From positions 159,673 to 223,672 of the forward strand of contig JANNDY010000034.1 of assembly GCA_031378345.1 (NCBI GenBank): DNA of 64,000 bases, given 5' to 3'. The notes below the pieces were generated by a model. The model was given only the letters and a program-made list of their open reading frames with translations, was not told the origin of the DNA and searched no databases. Made by a program: the position numbers and the translations under genes. This document shows, piece after piece, positions 24,922-34,335 of the stretch. Numbering within the stretch: position 1 is the stretch's first letter; each line of letters begins with the position of its first letter. This stretch comes from Emticicia sp031378345. Lineage in GTDB: Bacteria; Bacteroidota; Bacteroidia; Cytophagales; Spirosomataceae.

Positions 24922-25428
24922 TTAATTTCCCCGTACATATTGCAAAATAATTATCATAAAAGTAGTAAAAACTACGCTACAAATAATTTTCAAAATAGTA
25001 ATCAAGAAAAACTGAAAACCGCCAGCCTCAACAAAAAATAACATCGAATGATGCATCAATGTTAGCACAGCTACATAACGCACAAATCGTTCAGCACCCA
25101 TGTCTTTCAGGGTGATTGTTACTTCGTTTTCGACACCTTTGGTTGGAAACAAAAACTTAATGATATAACTTCTCAAAAAGCCTATCAAAACACTTGCAGA
25201 TGCATGGATTCCTGCGGTATTATAAAAAATATCTACCAAAAGTCCGATCAAAAAACTTATCAAAATCACCCAAATAGGAGCGATTTCGTCTGGTAAAAGC
25301 AAAATACAGGCAATATAAACAAAGCAAAACGCCACATCGAAAAACACAAAATTGCGAATAACCACAATTTGTAAAATCAAATAAATGACGAATGTCAGCA
25401 CTAATCTTATGACAGTTTGAGAATTCAT
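24922..25428 (-). CDS. mreD: Rod shape-determining protein MreD
   Basis: 168 residues, nearly all membrane segments (about five), with the MreD-like order LVLTFVIYLILQIVVIRN, FLIGLLVDIFYNTAGIHAS and a late ILKIICSVVFTTFMIIIL. Sequence conservation in MreD is low, so the call rests mainly on its position: its ATG overlaps the TGA of mreC, and mreB lies just upstream. It is an inner-membrane part of the elongasome. Confidence 0.88.
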   Translation of the reverse strand: MNSQTVIRLVLTFVIYLILQIVVIRNFVFFDVAFCFVYIACILLLPDEIAPIWVILISFLIGLLVDIFYNTAGIHASASVLIGFLRSYIIKFLFPTKGVENEVTITLKDMGAERFVRYVAVLTLMHHSMLFFVEAGGFQFFLITILKIICSVVFTTFMIIILQYVRGN

Positions 25429-26285
25429 TTCTTAATTTCGGTAGTTGCTTGCTCTAATAATTCTTGTTCTTTTTTGAGCTTATTATTTACAATATATACG
25501 TAAGACAAGTTCTGAAAATCGGTGGCTAATTCGACCTCAATATCAAAAAAAGCTTGGTCTTGCTTGGCACTTAATTTACGAATTTTTCCGAGCATTGTTC
25601 CCGAAGGAAAAATAACATTTTGCTCAGAAGTTATCACCGAGTCACCTTGCTTGATTGTCTTGAAGCGGTCAATGGTTGTTAAATCAATTACTCTTGGATT
25701 TAGTCCACCCCATTTGGCAATGCCCAAAGCTTTGTCATTTTTGGCACGTAATGTTAGGTTCTTTACTTCTGTCGAAACATTGAAATTTGCATGAAGAATA
25801 GAATAGACACGAGAAAAATGTTCGGAGCATGACATCACTTGACCAACCACGCCTTGCGGACAAATTACGCCCATGCCTGGCTCAATTCCATCTAAAGTTC
25901 CTTTATCAAGTGTTAGATAATTATTGGTCAAATTGACAGTATTATTGACAACTTTTGCTACCTTAAACTCAAATCGCTTGGCATAAAGCGAATCAACTTT
26001 GTAGTAATCTCCTTCACGACCTTTGAATTGTTGCATCATTACTGCCGATTTTTTCAACTGAGCATTTTCAGCAATCAGTTGGTCGTTTACCGCCCCAAGA
26101 TTCATGTAATTTTTTACATAATTTGAACTTTCAAGCGTTTTTGCAGCATAATAGTTGGACGTATTAAAAAAAGACACATCCCAGTAATGGTCATTTTTGA
26201 CAATTAACCAAAAACTAACCAGTTCTAATATGGCAAATAAAAGAAAATTTCGTATGCGAAATATAAGTCGGAAGAGTTGCGACAT
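25425..26285 (-). CDS. mreC: Rod shape-determining protein MreC
   Basis: 286 residues: one N-terminal membrane helix (FLLFAILELVSFWLIV), a coiled-coil stretch (LGAVNDQLIAENAQLKKSA) and the periplasmic beta-domain with LTLDKGTLDGIEPGMGVICP and SGTMLGKIRKL. MreC links MreB to the cell-wall enzymes. It overlaps mreD by four bases. A 199-base gap with heptamer repeats separates it from mreB, so it may also have its own transcript. Confidence 0.94.
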   Translation of the reverse strand: MSQLFRLIFRIRNFLLFAILELVSFWLIVKNDHYWDVSFFNTSNYYAAKTLESSNYVKNYMNLGAVNDQLIAENAQLKKSAVMMQQFKGREGDYYKVDSLYAKRFEFKVAKVVNNTVNLTNNYLTLDKGTLDGIEPGMGVICPQGVVGQVMSCSEHFSRVYSILHANFNVSTEVKNLTLRAKNDKALGIAKWGGLNPRVIDLTTIDRFKTIKQGDSVITSEQNVIFPSGTMLGKIRKLSAKQDQAFFDIEVELATDFQNLSYVYIVNNKLKKEQELLEQATTEIKK

Positions 26286-26294
26286 TTTTAAATG

Positions 26295-26453
26295 AGTTCT
26301 GAATTCTGAATTCTGAGTTCTGAATTCTGAAGTCTAAAGTTTAATCAACGAAAAATTGTCTAAAATACAGAATTCAAAAGTAAAAACTATTAAATAGAAT
26401 TTACTTTTGAATTTAATACCTCGCGATAAACTCAGAATTCAGAACTCAGAACC
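26295..26453. repeat. Heptamer tandem arrays in inverted orientation between mreB and mreC
   Basis: Five head-to-tail copies of A(G/A)TTCTG at 26295-26329 face an inverted array CAGAATT-CAGAACT-CAGAACC at 26433-26453. The two can pair into a long imperfect stem around about 100 bases of AT-rich DNA. The same heptamer recurs at 30451-30480. Confidence 0.7.
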
Positions 26454-26484
26454 GCAACGGCGGACCGTTCAGAATTCAAAAAAA

Positions 26485-27516
26485 TTATTGCACAATAACA
26501 GCTCTATACTTTTCGATATTTTTCAAAATCTCGCCAGTTCCACGAACAACGGCACGAAGCGGGTCGTCGGCAACGTGAATCGGAAGTTTTGTTTTGATAG
26601 CCAAACGTTTATCTAAGCCATGAAGCAATGCTCCACCACCTGTCAAATAAATACCGTTTTCGTAAATATCTGCCGAAAGTTCGGGTGGCGACATTTCTAA
26701 GGCACGCATAATTGCTTCTTCAATTTTAGAAATTGATTTGTCAAGAGCGTAAGCAATTTCGCTATAAGTAACTTTGATTTCTTTCGGAATACCAGTCATT
26801 AAATCACGTCCACGAATTTCAATATCAGCAGGAGGATTGTCCAAATCAGGCAAAGCTGCACCCACTTGAATCTTGATAAATTCTGCTGAACGCTCGCCAA
26901 TAAGCAAGTTATGCTCACGACGCATATAATCAACAATATCTCTCGTAAATAAATCTCCTGCGATACGCACCGAAGCCTCACAAACAATGCCAGAAAGTGC
27001 TATGACAGCGATTTCGGTAGTTCCACCACCAATATCTGCAATCATTGAGCCATTTGGTTGCTCAATATCAATACCTATACCGATTGCCGCTGCAATTGGC
27101 TCATGTACCATATATACTTCTTTTGCACCCGCGTGTTCGGCTGAGTCTTTTACTGCACGTTTCTCAACCTCCGTAATGCCCGATGGAATACAAATAACCA
27201 TTCGGTGTGAGGGAGAAAAAAACCAACTACGACCAGTCTCAATCATCTTAATCATGCCACGAATCATCAATTCGGCGGCAGTAAAGTCGGCAATTACGCC
27301 ATCTTTGAGCGGGCGGATGGTCTTTATATTTTCGTTAGTCTTTTCATGCATTTGCATTGCTTTGTGTCCTATCGCTAACACTTTTCCGGTAATTTTGTCC
27401 AAAGCAATAATAGAGGGTTCATCTACAACTATTTGGTCTTTGTAGATAATGAGGGTATTTGCCGTACCCAAGTCAATCGCGATATCACTCGTGAGGAAGT
27501 TAAACAATCCAGCCAT
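26485..27516 (-). CDS. mreB: Rod shape-determining protein MreB
   Basis: 343 residues, actin fold: phosphate 1 IAIDLGTANTLIIY, GHKAMQMHEKTNENI, phosphate 2 MIADIGGGTTEIAVIAL and the adenosine motif YLTGGGALLHGLDKRL. MreB filaments direct side-wall synthesis, so the organism is probably rod-shaped. It is first in the mreBCD cluster. A -7 box (TAAATTTG, minus strand 27562-27555) lies about 40 bases before the ATG. Confidence 0.97.
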   Translation of the reverse strand: MAGLFNFLTSDIAIDLGTANTLIIYKDQIVVDEPSIIALDKITGKVLAIGHKAMQMHEKTNENIKTIRPLKDGVIADFTAAELMIRGMIKMIETGRSWFFSPSHRMVICIPSGITEVEKRAVKDSAEHAGAKEVYMVHEPIAAAIGIGIDIEQPNGSMIADIGGGTTEIAVIALSGIVCEASVRIAGDLFTRDIVDYMRREHNLLIGERSAEFIKIQVGAALPDLDNPPADIEIRGRDLMTGIPKEIKVTYSEIAYALDKSISKIEEAIMRALEMSPPELSADIYENGIYLTGGGALLHGLDKRLAIKTKLPIHVADDPLRAVVRGTGEILKNIEKYRAVIVQ

Positions 27517-27554
27517 TTTGAGCTTTATGGGTTAAAAAATTTATGATTTGCCCG

Positions 27555-27562
27555 CAAATTTA
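27555..27562 (-). promoter_or_regulatory. -7 box of mreB
   Basis: TAAATTTG on the minus strand agrees with the TAnnTTTG consensus; the -33 region is a poor match. Confidence 0.45.
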
Positions 27563-27697
27563 CAACTATTATTTACAAAATTTCCCTAAATATTTGAAAA
27601 AGTATTGAAAAAGATAAAAAGTATTCATCTTTTAGTTATTTAGATTCCTGAAAAAACTTTGGGAGTACAAGTTTTAATAAAAACCCAAGGCATTTTG

Positions 27698-27748
27698 ATT
27701 TTATTACCGTAAATTTGGAATGTAATTCCCAAAATACGGTAATAAAAT
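27698..27748 (+). promoter_or_regulatory. 14-bp inverted repeat covering the start codon of the DUF4143 ATPase gene
   Basis: ATTTTATTACCGTA (27698-27711) and TACGGTAATAAAAT (27735-27748) are perfect reverse complements with a 23-base spacer. The right arm includes the first two bases of the ATG at 27747. Binding of a regulator, or folding of the mRNA, would block translation directly. Confidence 0.7.
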
Positions 27749-28904
27749 GATAAATAGACTTTTAAGTAAACATATATTTGAGAGATTAGCTTATTTTCCT
27801 GCATTAGCATTAGTAGGACCAAGGCAAGTTGGTAAAACAACTTTGGCAAAACAAGTGGCATTGGATATGGAAAAAGAAGTTGAATATATTGACGTTGAGT
27901 TTCCTGAAGATGCCCTAAAATTAACCGATGCAGCTTTATACCTAAAAAGGCTCGAAGAAAAAATTGTAATCATTGACGAAATCCAACGTATGCCCGAATT
28001 ATTTCCAATATTACGCTCGCTGATTGACCAAAATAATCAAGCAGGACGCTTCATATTGTTGGGTTCGGCATCACCCGATATTCTTAAAAACACTTCTGAA
28101 ACCTTAGCAGGACGTATTTCTTACCTCGAATTAATGCCTTTCAATTTATCAGAAGTAGGAAACGACTATGAAAAACATTGGCTGAGAGGAGGATTTCCGA
28201 AGGCTTATTTAGCACCAAGTGAAAGCATTTGGGAAATATGGTTTGAAGACTTTAGACGTACTTATGTTGAACGAGATTTACCATTATTGGGAATGCCCGC
28301 CAATCCAATGGAAATTCAAAGATTGTTATTGATGCTTACGAGTGTTCATGGTGGTTTATTAAATTATAATATGCTTGCCAATTCGCTTGGTTTGAGTAGT
28401 AAAACAGTTAGTCGTTACATTGATTTTCTCGAAAATGCTTTTTTAATTAGGCGAATTCAACCTTATTATACCAACATTGGCAAACGCCTCACCAAAAGCC
28501 CAAAACTATATATTCGGGACTCAGGTTTTTTGCATTATTTGCTTGGATTAAGCAAAGTCGAGGAGATTTTTGGCAATCAAATAGCGGGTAATTCTTGGGA
28601 AGGGTATGTTATTCAAGAAATACTCAATTATTTACCAGTCAATACTCAAACCTATTTTTATAGAACTCATGATGGGGCTGAACTTGATTTAGTTATTCAG
28701 AAAGGAAATACTATAAAATTGACCATAGAAATAAAACTTTCTAATACGCCAAAACTCACAAAAGGTACAACGATTGCTCTACAAGACCTCAATAATCCTC
28801 CACTTTTGGTTGTAACTCCATCAGCAAATGATTATGAATTAAGAGAAAACCAATTTGTATGTTCTGTTGGCACTTTGCCTCAAAACCTATTAAAATTTCT
28901 TTAA
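27747..28904 (+). CDS. DUF4143-type AAA ATPase
   Basis: 385 residues. An AAA_14 core has Walker A GPRQVGKTTLAKQ and Walker B KIVIIDEIQRMPEL, and GSASPDILK acts as sensor. A C-terminal DUF4143 part follows, with a winged-helix region (LGLSSKTVSRYIDFLENAFL) and a nuclease-like YRTHDGAELDLVIQKGN tail. Such genes are common in Bacteroidota as stand-alone, often horizontally spread units; the function is not known. A large palindrome covers the start codon, which suggests self-control. Confidence 0.88.
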   Translation: MINRLLSKHIFERLAYFPALALVGPRQVGKTTLAKQVALDMEKEVEYIDVEFPEDALKLTDAALYLKRLEEKIVIIDEIQRMPELFPILRSLIDQNNQAGRFILLGSASPDILKNTSETLAGRISYLELMPFNLSEVGNDYEKHWLRGGFPKAYLAPSESIWEIWFEDFRRTYVERDLPLLGMPANPMEIQRLLLMLTSVHGGLLNYNMLANSLGLSSKTVSRYIDFLENAFLIRRIQPYYTNIGKRLTKSPKLYIRDSGFLHYLLGLSKVEEIFGNQIAGNSWEGYVIQEILNYLPVNTQTYFYRTHDGAELDLVIQKGNTIKLTIEIKLSNTPKLTKGTTIALQDLNNPPLLVVTPSANDYELRENQFVCSVGTLPQNLLKFL

Positions 28905-28935
28905 GGAGCAGTCTATTGTGAGCAAAAAAAACACT

Positions 28936-28943
28936 TATATTTG
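28936..28943 (+). promoter_or_regulatory. -7 box of the GH3-family gene
   Basis: TATATTTG matches TAnnTTTG. The implied transcript start (~28950) lies after an in-frame ATG at 28941, which supports the ATG at 28968 as the true start. Confidence 0.5.
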
Positions 28944-28967
28944 CCGACGTTGAAAATAAATTTGAAA

Positions 28968-30452
28968 ATGGGAATTCGTTCAATACTTAGTAAACCAATA
29001 GCGGCTTATGTCGTTTCGCAGCAAAAAAAATGGATAGCTCGCTCGGCAGAAGTACAAGCCGAATGGCGGCAAAGCCTTGTTAGTCAGGCACTTAGCACGA
29101 ACTTTGGCAAAGACCATCATTTCAAAGATATACATTCTTACGAAGATTTCAAGCAAGCAATTCCTGTACGTGATTACGAGGATTTGACTCCATATATTGA
29201 TAAAATACTGGCTGGAGAAGAAAATGTTCTTTGGGCAGGGAAACCTTTGTATTTTGCCAAAACTTCAGGCACAACTTCGGGAACAAAATATATTCCTATC
29301 TCAAAAGATTCGATTCATAACCATATTGATTCTGCCAAAAATGCTCTACTTAATTATATAAATGAAACAGGTAAGGCAAAATTTTTAGATAATAAACTCA
29401 TATTTTTATCAGGAAGTCCCGAAATGCACGAAAATGCAGGAATAAAAACTGGGCGACTTTCGGGAATTTCGACGCACCATGTTCCAAAATATTTGCAAGC
29501 TAATCGTCTGCCTTCTTACGAAACCAATTGCATTGAAGATTGGGAAACGAAATTAGAGAAAATCATAGACGAAACGATTGACCAACCGATGAGTTTGATT
29601 TCGGGAATTCCGCCGTGGGTACAAATGTATTTTGATAGAATTCAGGCACGCACAGGCAAAAAGATAAAAGATGTTTTTCCCGAATTCGATTTGTTTGTTT
29701 ATGGTGGTGTAAATTTTGAACCTTATCGAGCAAAATTATATGAATCTATTGGTAGAAAGGTAGATTCGATTGAACTTTTTCCTGCCTCCGAAGGCTTTTT
29801 TGCTTACCAAGATTCGCAACACGAAGAAGGAATGTTGCTTTTGCTAAATACTGGCATTTTCTATGAATTTGTGCCTGCCGAGGAGTTTTTTAATGAAAAA
29901 CCTACTCGTTTGAGCATCGAACAAGTAGAATTAGGCAAAAATTACGCACTCATCATTAATAATAATGCTGGACTTTGGGGTTATTCGATTGGTGATACTG
30001 TGAAGTTTGTTTCACTCAATCCTTATCGGATAATTGTATCGGGCAGAATCAAGCATTTTATTTCTGCTTTTGGCGAACACGTCATTGGCGAGGAAGTTGA
30101 AAAAGCCATGAAGTTTGCTTGTCAACGTCACCCCGAAGTAGAAATCATAGAATTTACGGTTGCTCCGATGGTTGCTCCAAGTGAAGGATTGCCTTACCAT
30201 GAATGGCTCATTGAGTTTGCTATTCCACCACGAAATATGCAGCAATTCAATGATGATTTAGACAAAAAAATGACCGAACTCAATGTCTATTATGATGATT
30301 TGATTGTGGGTAGTATTCTAAAAAAATTGGTCATTACACCACTTCAAAAAAACGCTTTCATAGATTATATGCGTTCGCAAGGAAAATTGGGCGGACAAAA
30401 CAAAGTTCCAAGATTATCAAATGATAGAAAGATTGCGGAAAAGCTGCATTAG
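28968..30452 (+). CDS. GH3-family acyl-adenylate/amidosynthetase-like enzyme
   Basis: 494 residues from ATG 28968 (MGIRSILSKPIAAYV). Motifs of the GH3 branch of the ANL superfamily are clear: the phosphate-binding loop FAKTSGTTSGTKYIPIS, FDLFVYGGVNFEPY, LFPASEGFFAYQ and the late YSIGDTVKFVSL. Plant GH3 enzymes join amino acids to jasmonate or auxin through an acyl adenylate; bacterial members are widespread in Bacteroidota but have no assigned substrate. The gene is monocistronic, followed by a heptamer repeat block. Confidence 0.9.
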   Translation: MGIRSILSKPIAAYVVSQQKKWIARSAEVQAEWRQSLVSQALSTNFGKDHHFKDIHSYEDFKQAIPVRDYEDLTPYIDKILAGEENVLWAGKPLYFAKTSGTTSGTKYIPISKDSIHNHIDSAKNALLNYINETGKAKFLDNKLIFLSGSPEMHENAGIKTGRLSGISTHHVPKYLQANRLPSYETNCIEDWETKLEKIIDETIDQPMSLISGIPPWVQMYFDRIQARTGKKIKDVFPEFDLFVYGGVNFEPYRAKLYESIGRKVDSIELFPASEGFFAYQDSQHEEGMLLLLNTGIFYEFVPAEEFFNEKPTRLSIEQVELGKNYALIINNNAGLWGYSIGDTVKFVSLNPYRIIVSGRIKHFISAFGEHVIGEEVEKAMKFACQRHPEVEIIEFTVAPMVAPSEGLPYHEWLIEFAIPPRNMQQFNDDLDKKMTELNVYYDDLIVGSILKKLVITPLQKNAFIDYMRSQGKLGGQNKVPRLSNDRKIAEKLH

Positions 30453-30480
30453 TTCTGAATTCTGAGTGCTGAATTCTGAG
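30451..30480. repeat. Heptamer tandem array after the GH3 gene
   Basis: AGTTCTG-AATTCTG-AGTGCTG-AATTCTG: four copies of the heptamer also found between mreB and mreC (26295-26453). It begins inside the stop codon of the GH3 gene. Confidence 0.65.
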
Positions 30481-30585
30481 TTTTCAATTTCGCTGCCTGA
30501 TTCGCTCAGGCAACGAAGTCGAAATAAATGGTTTAAAAAAATCCTACAAATGCTTTCGGTGGGTGAGCGTAGTCGAACCCCCGAT

Positions 30586-30617
30586 TTTGCACCAAATAAA
30601 AAATAATTGTATCTTTG
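30586..30617 (+). promoter_or_regulatory. Promoter of the xylulokinase gene
   Basis: TTTG (30586-30589), a 20-base spacer and TATCTTTG (30610-30617), 19 bases before the ATG; the leader would be about 12 bases. Confidence 0.65.
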
Positions 30618-30636
30618 ACAATTAAAACTCCTAATC

Positions 30637-32115
30637 ATGTTATTACTCGGCATAGACATTGGCACTTCTTCTATCAAAGCATCGGTTGTAGATGCTGATA
30701 CTCAACAAGTTATCGCTTCGGCACAGTTTCCTGACTTTGAAACAAGTATTTCTTCACCACAAGCTGGCTGGGCAGAACAAGACCCCGAAATGTGGTGGGA
30801 GAATACCATCGGAGCAATAAAAAGAGTAAACTCTTCTCAAATTTTCGACCCAAAAAACATTGGTGCAATTGGCATTTCCTACCAAATGCACGGTTTGGTG
30901 ATGGTTGATAAAAACAAAAAAGTGCTTCGTCCGTCAATAATTTGGTGCGATAGTCGGGCAGTAGAAATTGGTCAAAAAGCCTTTTCTGATATTGGTGAAG
31001 ATGTTTGTTTGAATCATTTATTAAATTCTCCAGGAAATTTTACAGCCTCAAAATTGGCTTGGGTGAAGGTAAACGAGCCACATATTTATGAGCAATGCGA
31101 CAAAATAATGTTGCCCGGCGATTATATTGCCATGATGCTAACTGATGCCATTACGACCTCAAATTCGGGACTTTCGGAAGGTATTTTTTGGGATTTTCAA
31201 GCAAATGAAGTATCAATTGATGTAATGGATTATTATGGTTTTGATGATGATTTGATTCCAGAAATAAAGCCTGTTTTTAGTAATCATGGTGAAATCACAA
31301 GCAAAATTGCCCAAGAATTAGGTCTAAAAGCTGGAATTCCAGTAACATACAAAGCGGGCGACCAACCAAATAATGCCCTTTCATTAGATGTTTTAGAACC
31401 TGGCGAAATTGCTGCAACAGCAGGAACTTCGGGCGTAATTTATGCTGTAAGCGACCAAATTTCTTATGACCCGCAATCTCGTATCAACTCATTTGCTCAT
31501 GTAAATCATCAACTGAATGAAGAAAACAGAATCGGTATTTTGCTTTGTATCAACGGCACAGGTATTTTGAATCGTTGGGTAAAAGAAAATTTTGGAGGAA
31601 ATTTGAATTATGCCGAAATGAACCAATTAGCCGCAAAAGCTCCCATCGGTAGCAACGGACTTTTGGTAATGCCTTTCGGAAATGGAGCTGAACGTTTGCT
31701 CAATAATAGGGTTTTGGGAGCATCTTTTCAGAATCTTAATTTTAATATTCATTCAAGAGAACATATTTTTCGTGCAGCTCAAGAAGGAATCGCTTTTTCG
31801 TTGCATTATGGTTTTGAAATTATGAAAGGAAATGGCGTGCAACCAAAAGTGATTCGTGCAGGCAATGCCAATATGTTTTTGAGCGATGTTTTTAGTAATG
31901 CTTTGGTCAATGTAACCAACACGCCCGTTGAACTTTATGATACCGATGGAGCAAAAGGTGCGGCACTTGGGGCAGGTTTTGGTGCAGGTATTTATAGTTC
32001 GCCAAAAGAGGCAATGAGCAAACTCACAAAGCTAAAAGTAATTGAACCAAACGCCACGCAAGTAGCTGACTATCAGGCAGTTTATGAGAAATGGAAAGCG
32101 ATTTTGGAGGGATAA
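30637..32115 (+). CDS. xylB: Xylulokinase (FGGY family)
   Basis: 492 residues with the FGGY ATPase fold: LLLGIDIGTSSIKASVVD, the xylulose-binding AIGISYQMHGLVMVD, KLAWVKVNEPHIYEQ, AGDQPNNALSLDVL and AATAGTSGVIYAV. MHGLV is typical of xylulokinases. It converts D-xylulose to xylulose 5-phosphate. No xylA or pentose transporter is adjacent, so regulation with xylose genes elsewhere is inferred. Confidence 0.9.
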   Translation: MLLLGIDIGTSSIKASVVDADTQQVIASAQFPDFETSISSPQAGWAEQDPEMWWENTIGAIKRVNSSQIFDPKNIGAIGISYQMHGLVMVDKNKKVLRPSIIWCDSRAVEIGQKAFSDIGEDVCLNHLLNSPGNFTASKLAWVKVNEPHIYEQCDKIMLPGDYIAMMLTDAITTSNSGLSEGIFWDFQANEVSIDVMDYYGFDDDLIPEIKPVFSNHGEITSKIAQELGLKAGIPVTYKAGDQPNNALSLDVLEPGEIAATAGTSGVIYAVSDQISYDPQSRINSFAHVNHQLNEENRIGILLCINGTGILNRWVKENFGGNLNYAEMNQLAAKAPIGSNGLLVMPFGNGAERLLNNRVLGASFQNLNFNIHSREHIFRAAQEGIAFSLHYGFEIMKGNGVQPKVIRAGNANMFLSDVFSNALVNVTNTPVELYDTDGAKGAALGAGFGAGIYSSPKEAMSKLTKLKVIEPNATQVADYQAVYEKWKAILEG

Positions 32116-32192
32116 ATAACGAATTATTCGAATGATGAATGACGATTTTTTTTATTCTACATTCGTCATTCGGGAAATTCGTAATTTCATCC

Positions 32193-32768
32193 TCACCCTG
32201 CATGAAAACATTTCCTGCAACGGGCTTCATAAGTATCAGCTTCGCCGAGTATTACTTGCTGTTCGTTGGCAATTTTTCGGTGCGAATAATTGGCGATTTC
32301 GCCACAAACTACGCAAATTGCATGCACTTTCGTAACATATTCTGCAATTGACATTAAAGCTGGCATTGGTCCAAAAGGCACACCTTTTGAGTCCATGTCA
32401 AGCCCTGCGACGATAACACGCTTGCCATTTTCTGCCAATTTATTTACCACGTCAATAATTCCTTCGTCAAAAAACTGTGCTTCGTCAATGCCCACCACAT
32501 CGCAATCAGAAGTCATTAACAAAATTTCGTCCGAAGTATTGACAGGCGTGGAGCGAATGACATTTTGATTGTGCGAAACAATATCAACTTCGTGGTAACG
32601 AGTATCAATAGCTGGTTTAAAAATTTCGACTTTTTGTTGGGCAATTTTTGCACGCTTCAAACGTCGAATGAGTTCTTCGGTTTTTCCTGAAAACATTGAG
32701 CCACAAACTACTTCTACCCAGCCAGTTCTGTACCCTTGACCACGCTCTCTTTTTGGTTCGATAAACAT
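32193..32768 (-). CDS. tdk: Thymidine kinase
   Basis: 191 residues of the type II family: P-loop VVCGSMFSGKTEELIRRLKR, DIVSHN, VVGIDEAQFFDEGI and the zinc-binding cysteines CVVCGE and CRKC near the C-terminus. Salvage kinase for thymidine. It converges on xylB; the 77-base gap holds partial inverted words (GAATGATGAATG / CATTCGTCATTCG). Confidence 0.95.
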   Translation of the reverse strand: MFIEPKRERGQGYRTGWVEVVCGSMFSGKTEELIRRLKRAKIAQQKVEIFKPAIDTRYHEVDIVSHNQNVIRSTPVNTSDEILLMTSDCDVVGIDEAQFFDEGIIDVVNKLAENGKRVIVAGLDMDSKGVPFGPMPALMSIAEYVTKVHAICVVCGEIANYSHRKIANEQQVILGEADTYEARCRKCFHAG

Positions 32769-33007
32769 TATTTTATTATTTTTTTCGTTCTAAGTAAAAC
32801 TGGCAATAAAGTTGCGTTAGATTTGTGTGTAACTTTTGGCTATTAGCATTTAGCTATTAGTTTGTTTTTCATTAACTAATTGATAATCGGCAAGTTATGA
32901 AGCTATTTGCATTTATGAATTATTTTTTAAAAGCTAAAAGCCAACAGCTAATAGCTCAAAGCTAACAAGCCAGCCACTAATAAAATACAAAACAAACGAA
33001 TTTACTA

Positions 33008-34219
33008 ATGTCGAACAAATTGAATTTGTCCGCTGTCGAAAGATACAGTAAGGCTTATGCCACCAAAGTATGTGATGAGTTTTTTGCCGAAAATAGCAAT
33101 ATTACGGGCAAACAAATCCTTTCTTTAAGTAACATTCAGCAAGTTAATATGCTGACTATCAAGGCTTTATTTGACAAATGGCAAGCCGATACACAACGCC
33201 TGAGAAGTCCATATTTTGACTTTGGAACACCCGAAGTTCAGCATGCTTTGAAGAATTTTATGAATACTGTTTCGCAAAATATTTCTGTGAAACGTGAACA
33301 TTTCGAGCCACTTTTAATTGATTCGGTTGGTGAAACTTTGGTGCTAATTCTCGAACCTCAAACTTTTTATAAAGAATTGATGAGAGATTTGCCCAATTTC
33401 AGGTTTAGCCAAGAAAACATTATTCCGTTAACGAAATACATTTTAATCAATAAAGATGTATTGCCAAAATTGGCAGAGAAACTCAATGGACAAGAATTTG
33501 TTTTTGCCAATCAAGCAATGGCTTGGCTTGAAGAAATGCCTATTTCTGCCGAAAATAAAGATACTTATATCGCTCAGTTTGCCGAGACAGTAGCTATTCC
33601 TGACGAACTAATTCCTTCAAATATAATTTCACAAACGGTTGATAATCAGCAATCTAAATCATTTTTTGATTTTGAAATTACTCCGCAGAAAGTAGAAACT
33701 CCTCAACCAAAAATTGAGCCTGTGGTAGACCCTGTCGTTCAAAGATATGAACCTGTCGTAGAAAAAATTGTAGAAGTTGCCCCTGTTATTCAAAGGCCTG
33801 AAGCGATTTTTGACCAAAAAGTTGAGTCAGTAACTGCAAGAGTAAGTGAGCCATTTGCGGAGAAAGTTACACCAAAAGAGCAAGATGAAGTTAGGCTAAA
33901 TGAGAAATTGGGCGGCGAACAAAAAACTTTAAATGACCAAACACAGTCAAATAAATCGGTGCTTGATTATCACCAAAACACTCGAATTGATGGCATTACC
34001 TCAGCAATTTCGTTGAACCAACGCTTTTTGTTTACCAATAATCTTTTTGGGGGAAATATTCAGGCATTTTCGCACGCACTCGAAGAACTTGAGCTTTGCA
34101 AAGATTTTGGCGAAGCAAAAGAGCTGATTCTGAAAAAATATGTACCTCGCTATATGTGGGACATCACTGGTGCGGAAGCCGAAGAATTTATTGATATTGT
34201 GAAACGTAGATTTAATTGA
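33008..34219 (+). CDS. Conserved protein with proline/valine-rich linker, unknown function
   Basis: 403 residues in three parts: a helical N-terminal domain (1-205), a low-complexity linker (~225-300) rich in P, V, E and Q (EPVVDPVVQRYEPVVEKIVE), and a conserved C-terminal module (ISLNQRFLFTNNLFGGNIQA, FSHALEELELC, LKKYVPRYMWD). The C-terminal module occurs in many Bacteroidota proteins of unknown role. There is no signal peptide or membrane segment, so it is cytoplasmic. The upstream 239 bases carry mirrored GCTATTAGC/GCTAATAGC words. Confidence 0.8.
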   Translation: MSNKLNLSAVERYSKAYATKVCDEFFAENSNITGKQILSLSNIQQVNMLTIKALFDKWQADTQRLRSPYFDFGTPEVQHALKNFMNTVSQNISVKREHFEPLLIDSVGETLVLILEPQTFYKELMRDLPNFRFSQENIIPLTKYILINKDVLPKLAEKLNGQEFVFANQAMAWLEEMPISAENKDTYIAQFAETVAIPDELIPSNIISQTVDNQQSKSFFDFEITPQKVETPQPKIEPVVDPVVQRYEPVVEKIVEVAPVIQRPEAIFDQKVESVTARVSEPFAEKVTPKEQDEVRLNEKLGGEQKTLNDQTQSNKSVLDYHQNTRIDGITSAISLNQRFLFTNNLFGGNIQAFSHALEELELCKDFGEAKELILKKYVPRYMWDITGAEAEEFIDIVKRRFN

Positions 34220-34335
34220 ATTGGCGATAGTTTTTATAGCAAAAAGGAATAGGGTTCAGACCATATTCCTTTTTATTTGCCATTTTCTTCATAATTACCT
34301 ACTTTGCCAGAAATTTCAGATTTATTTCAAACAAA

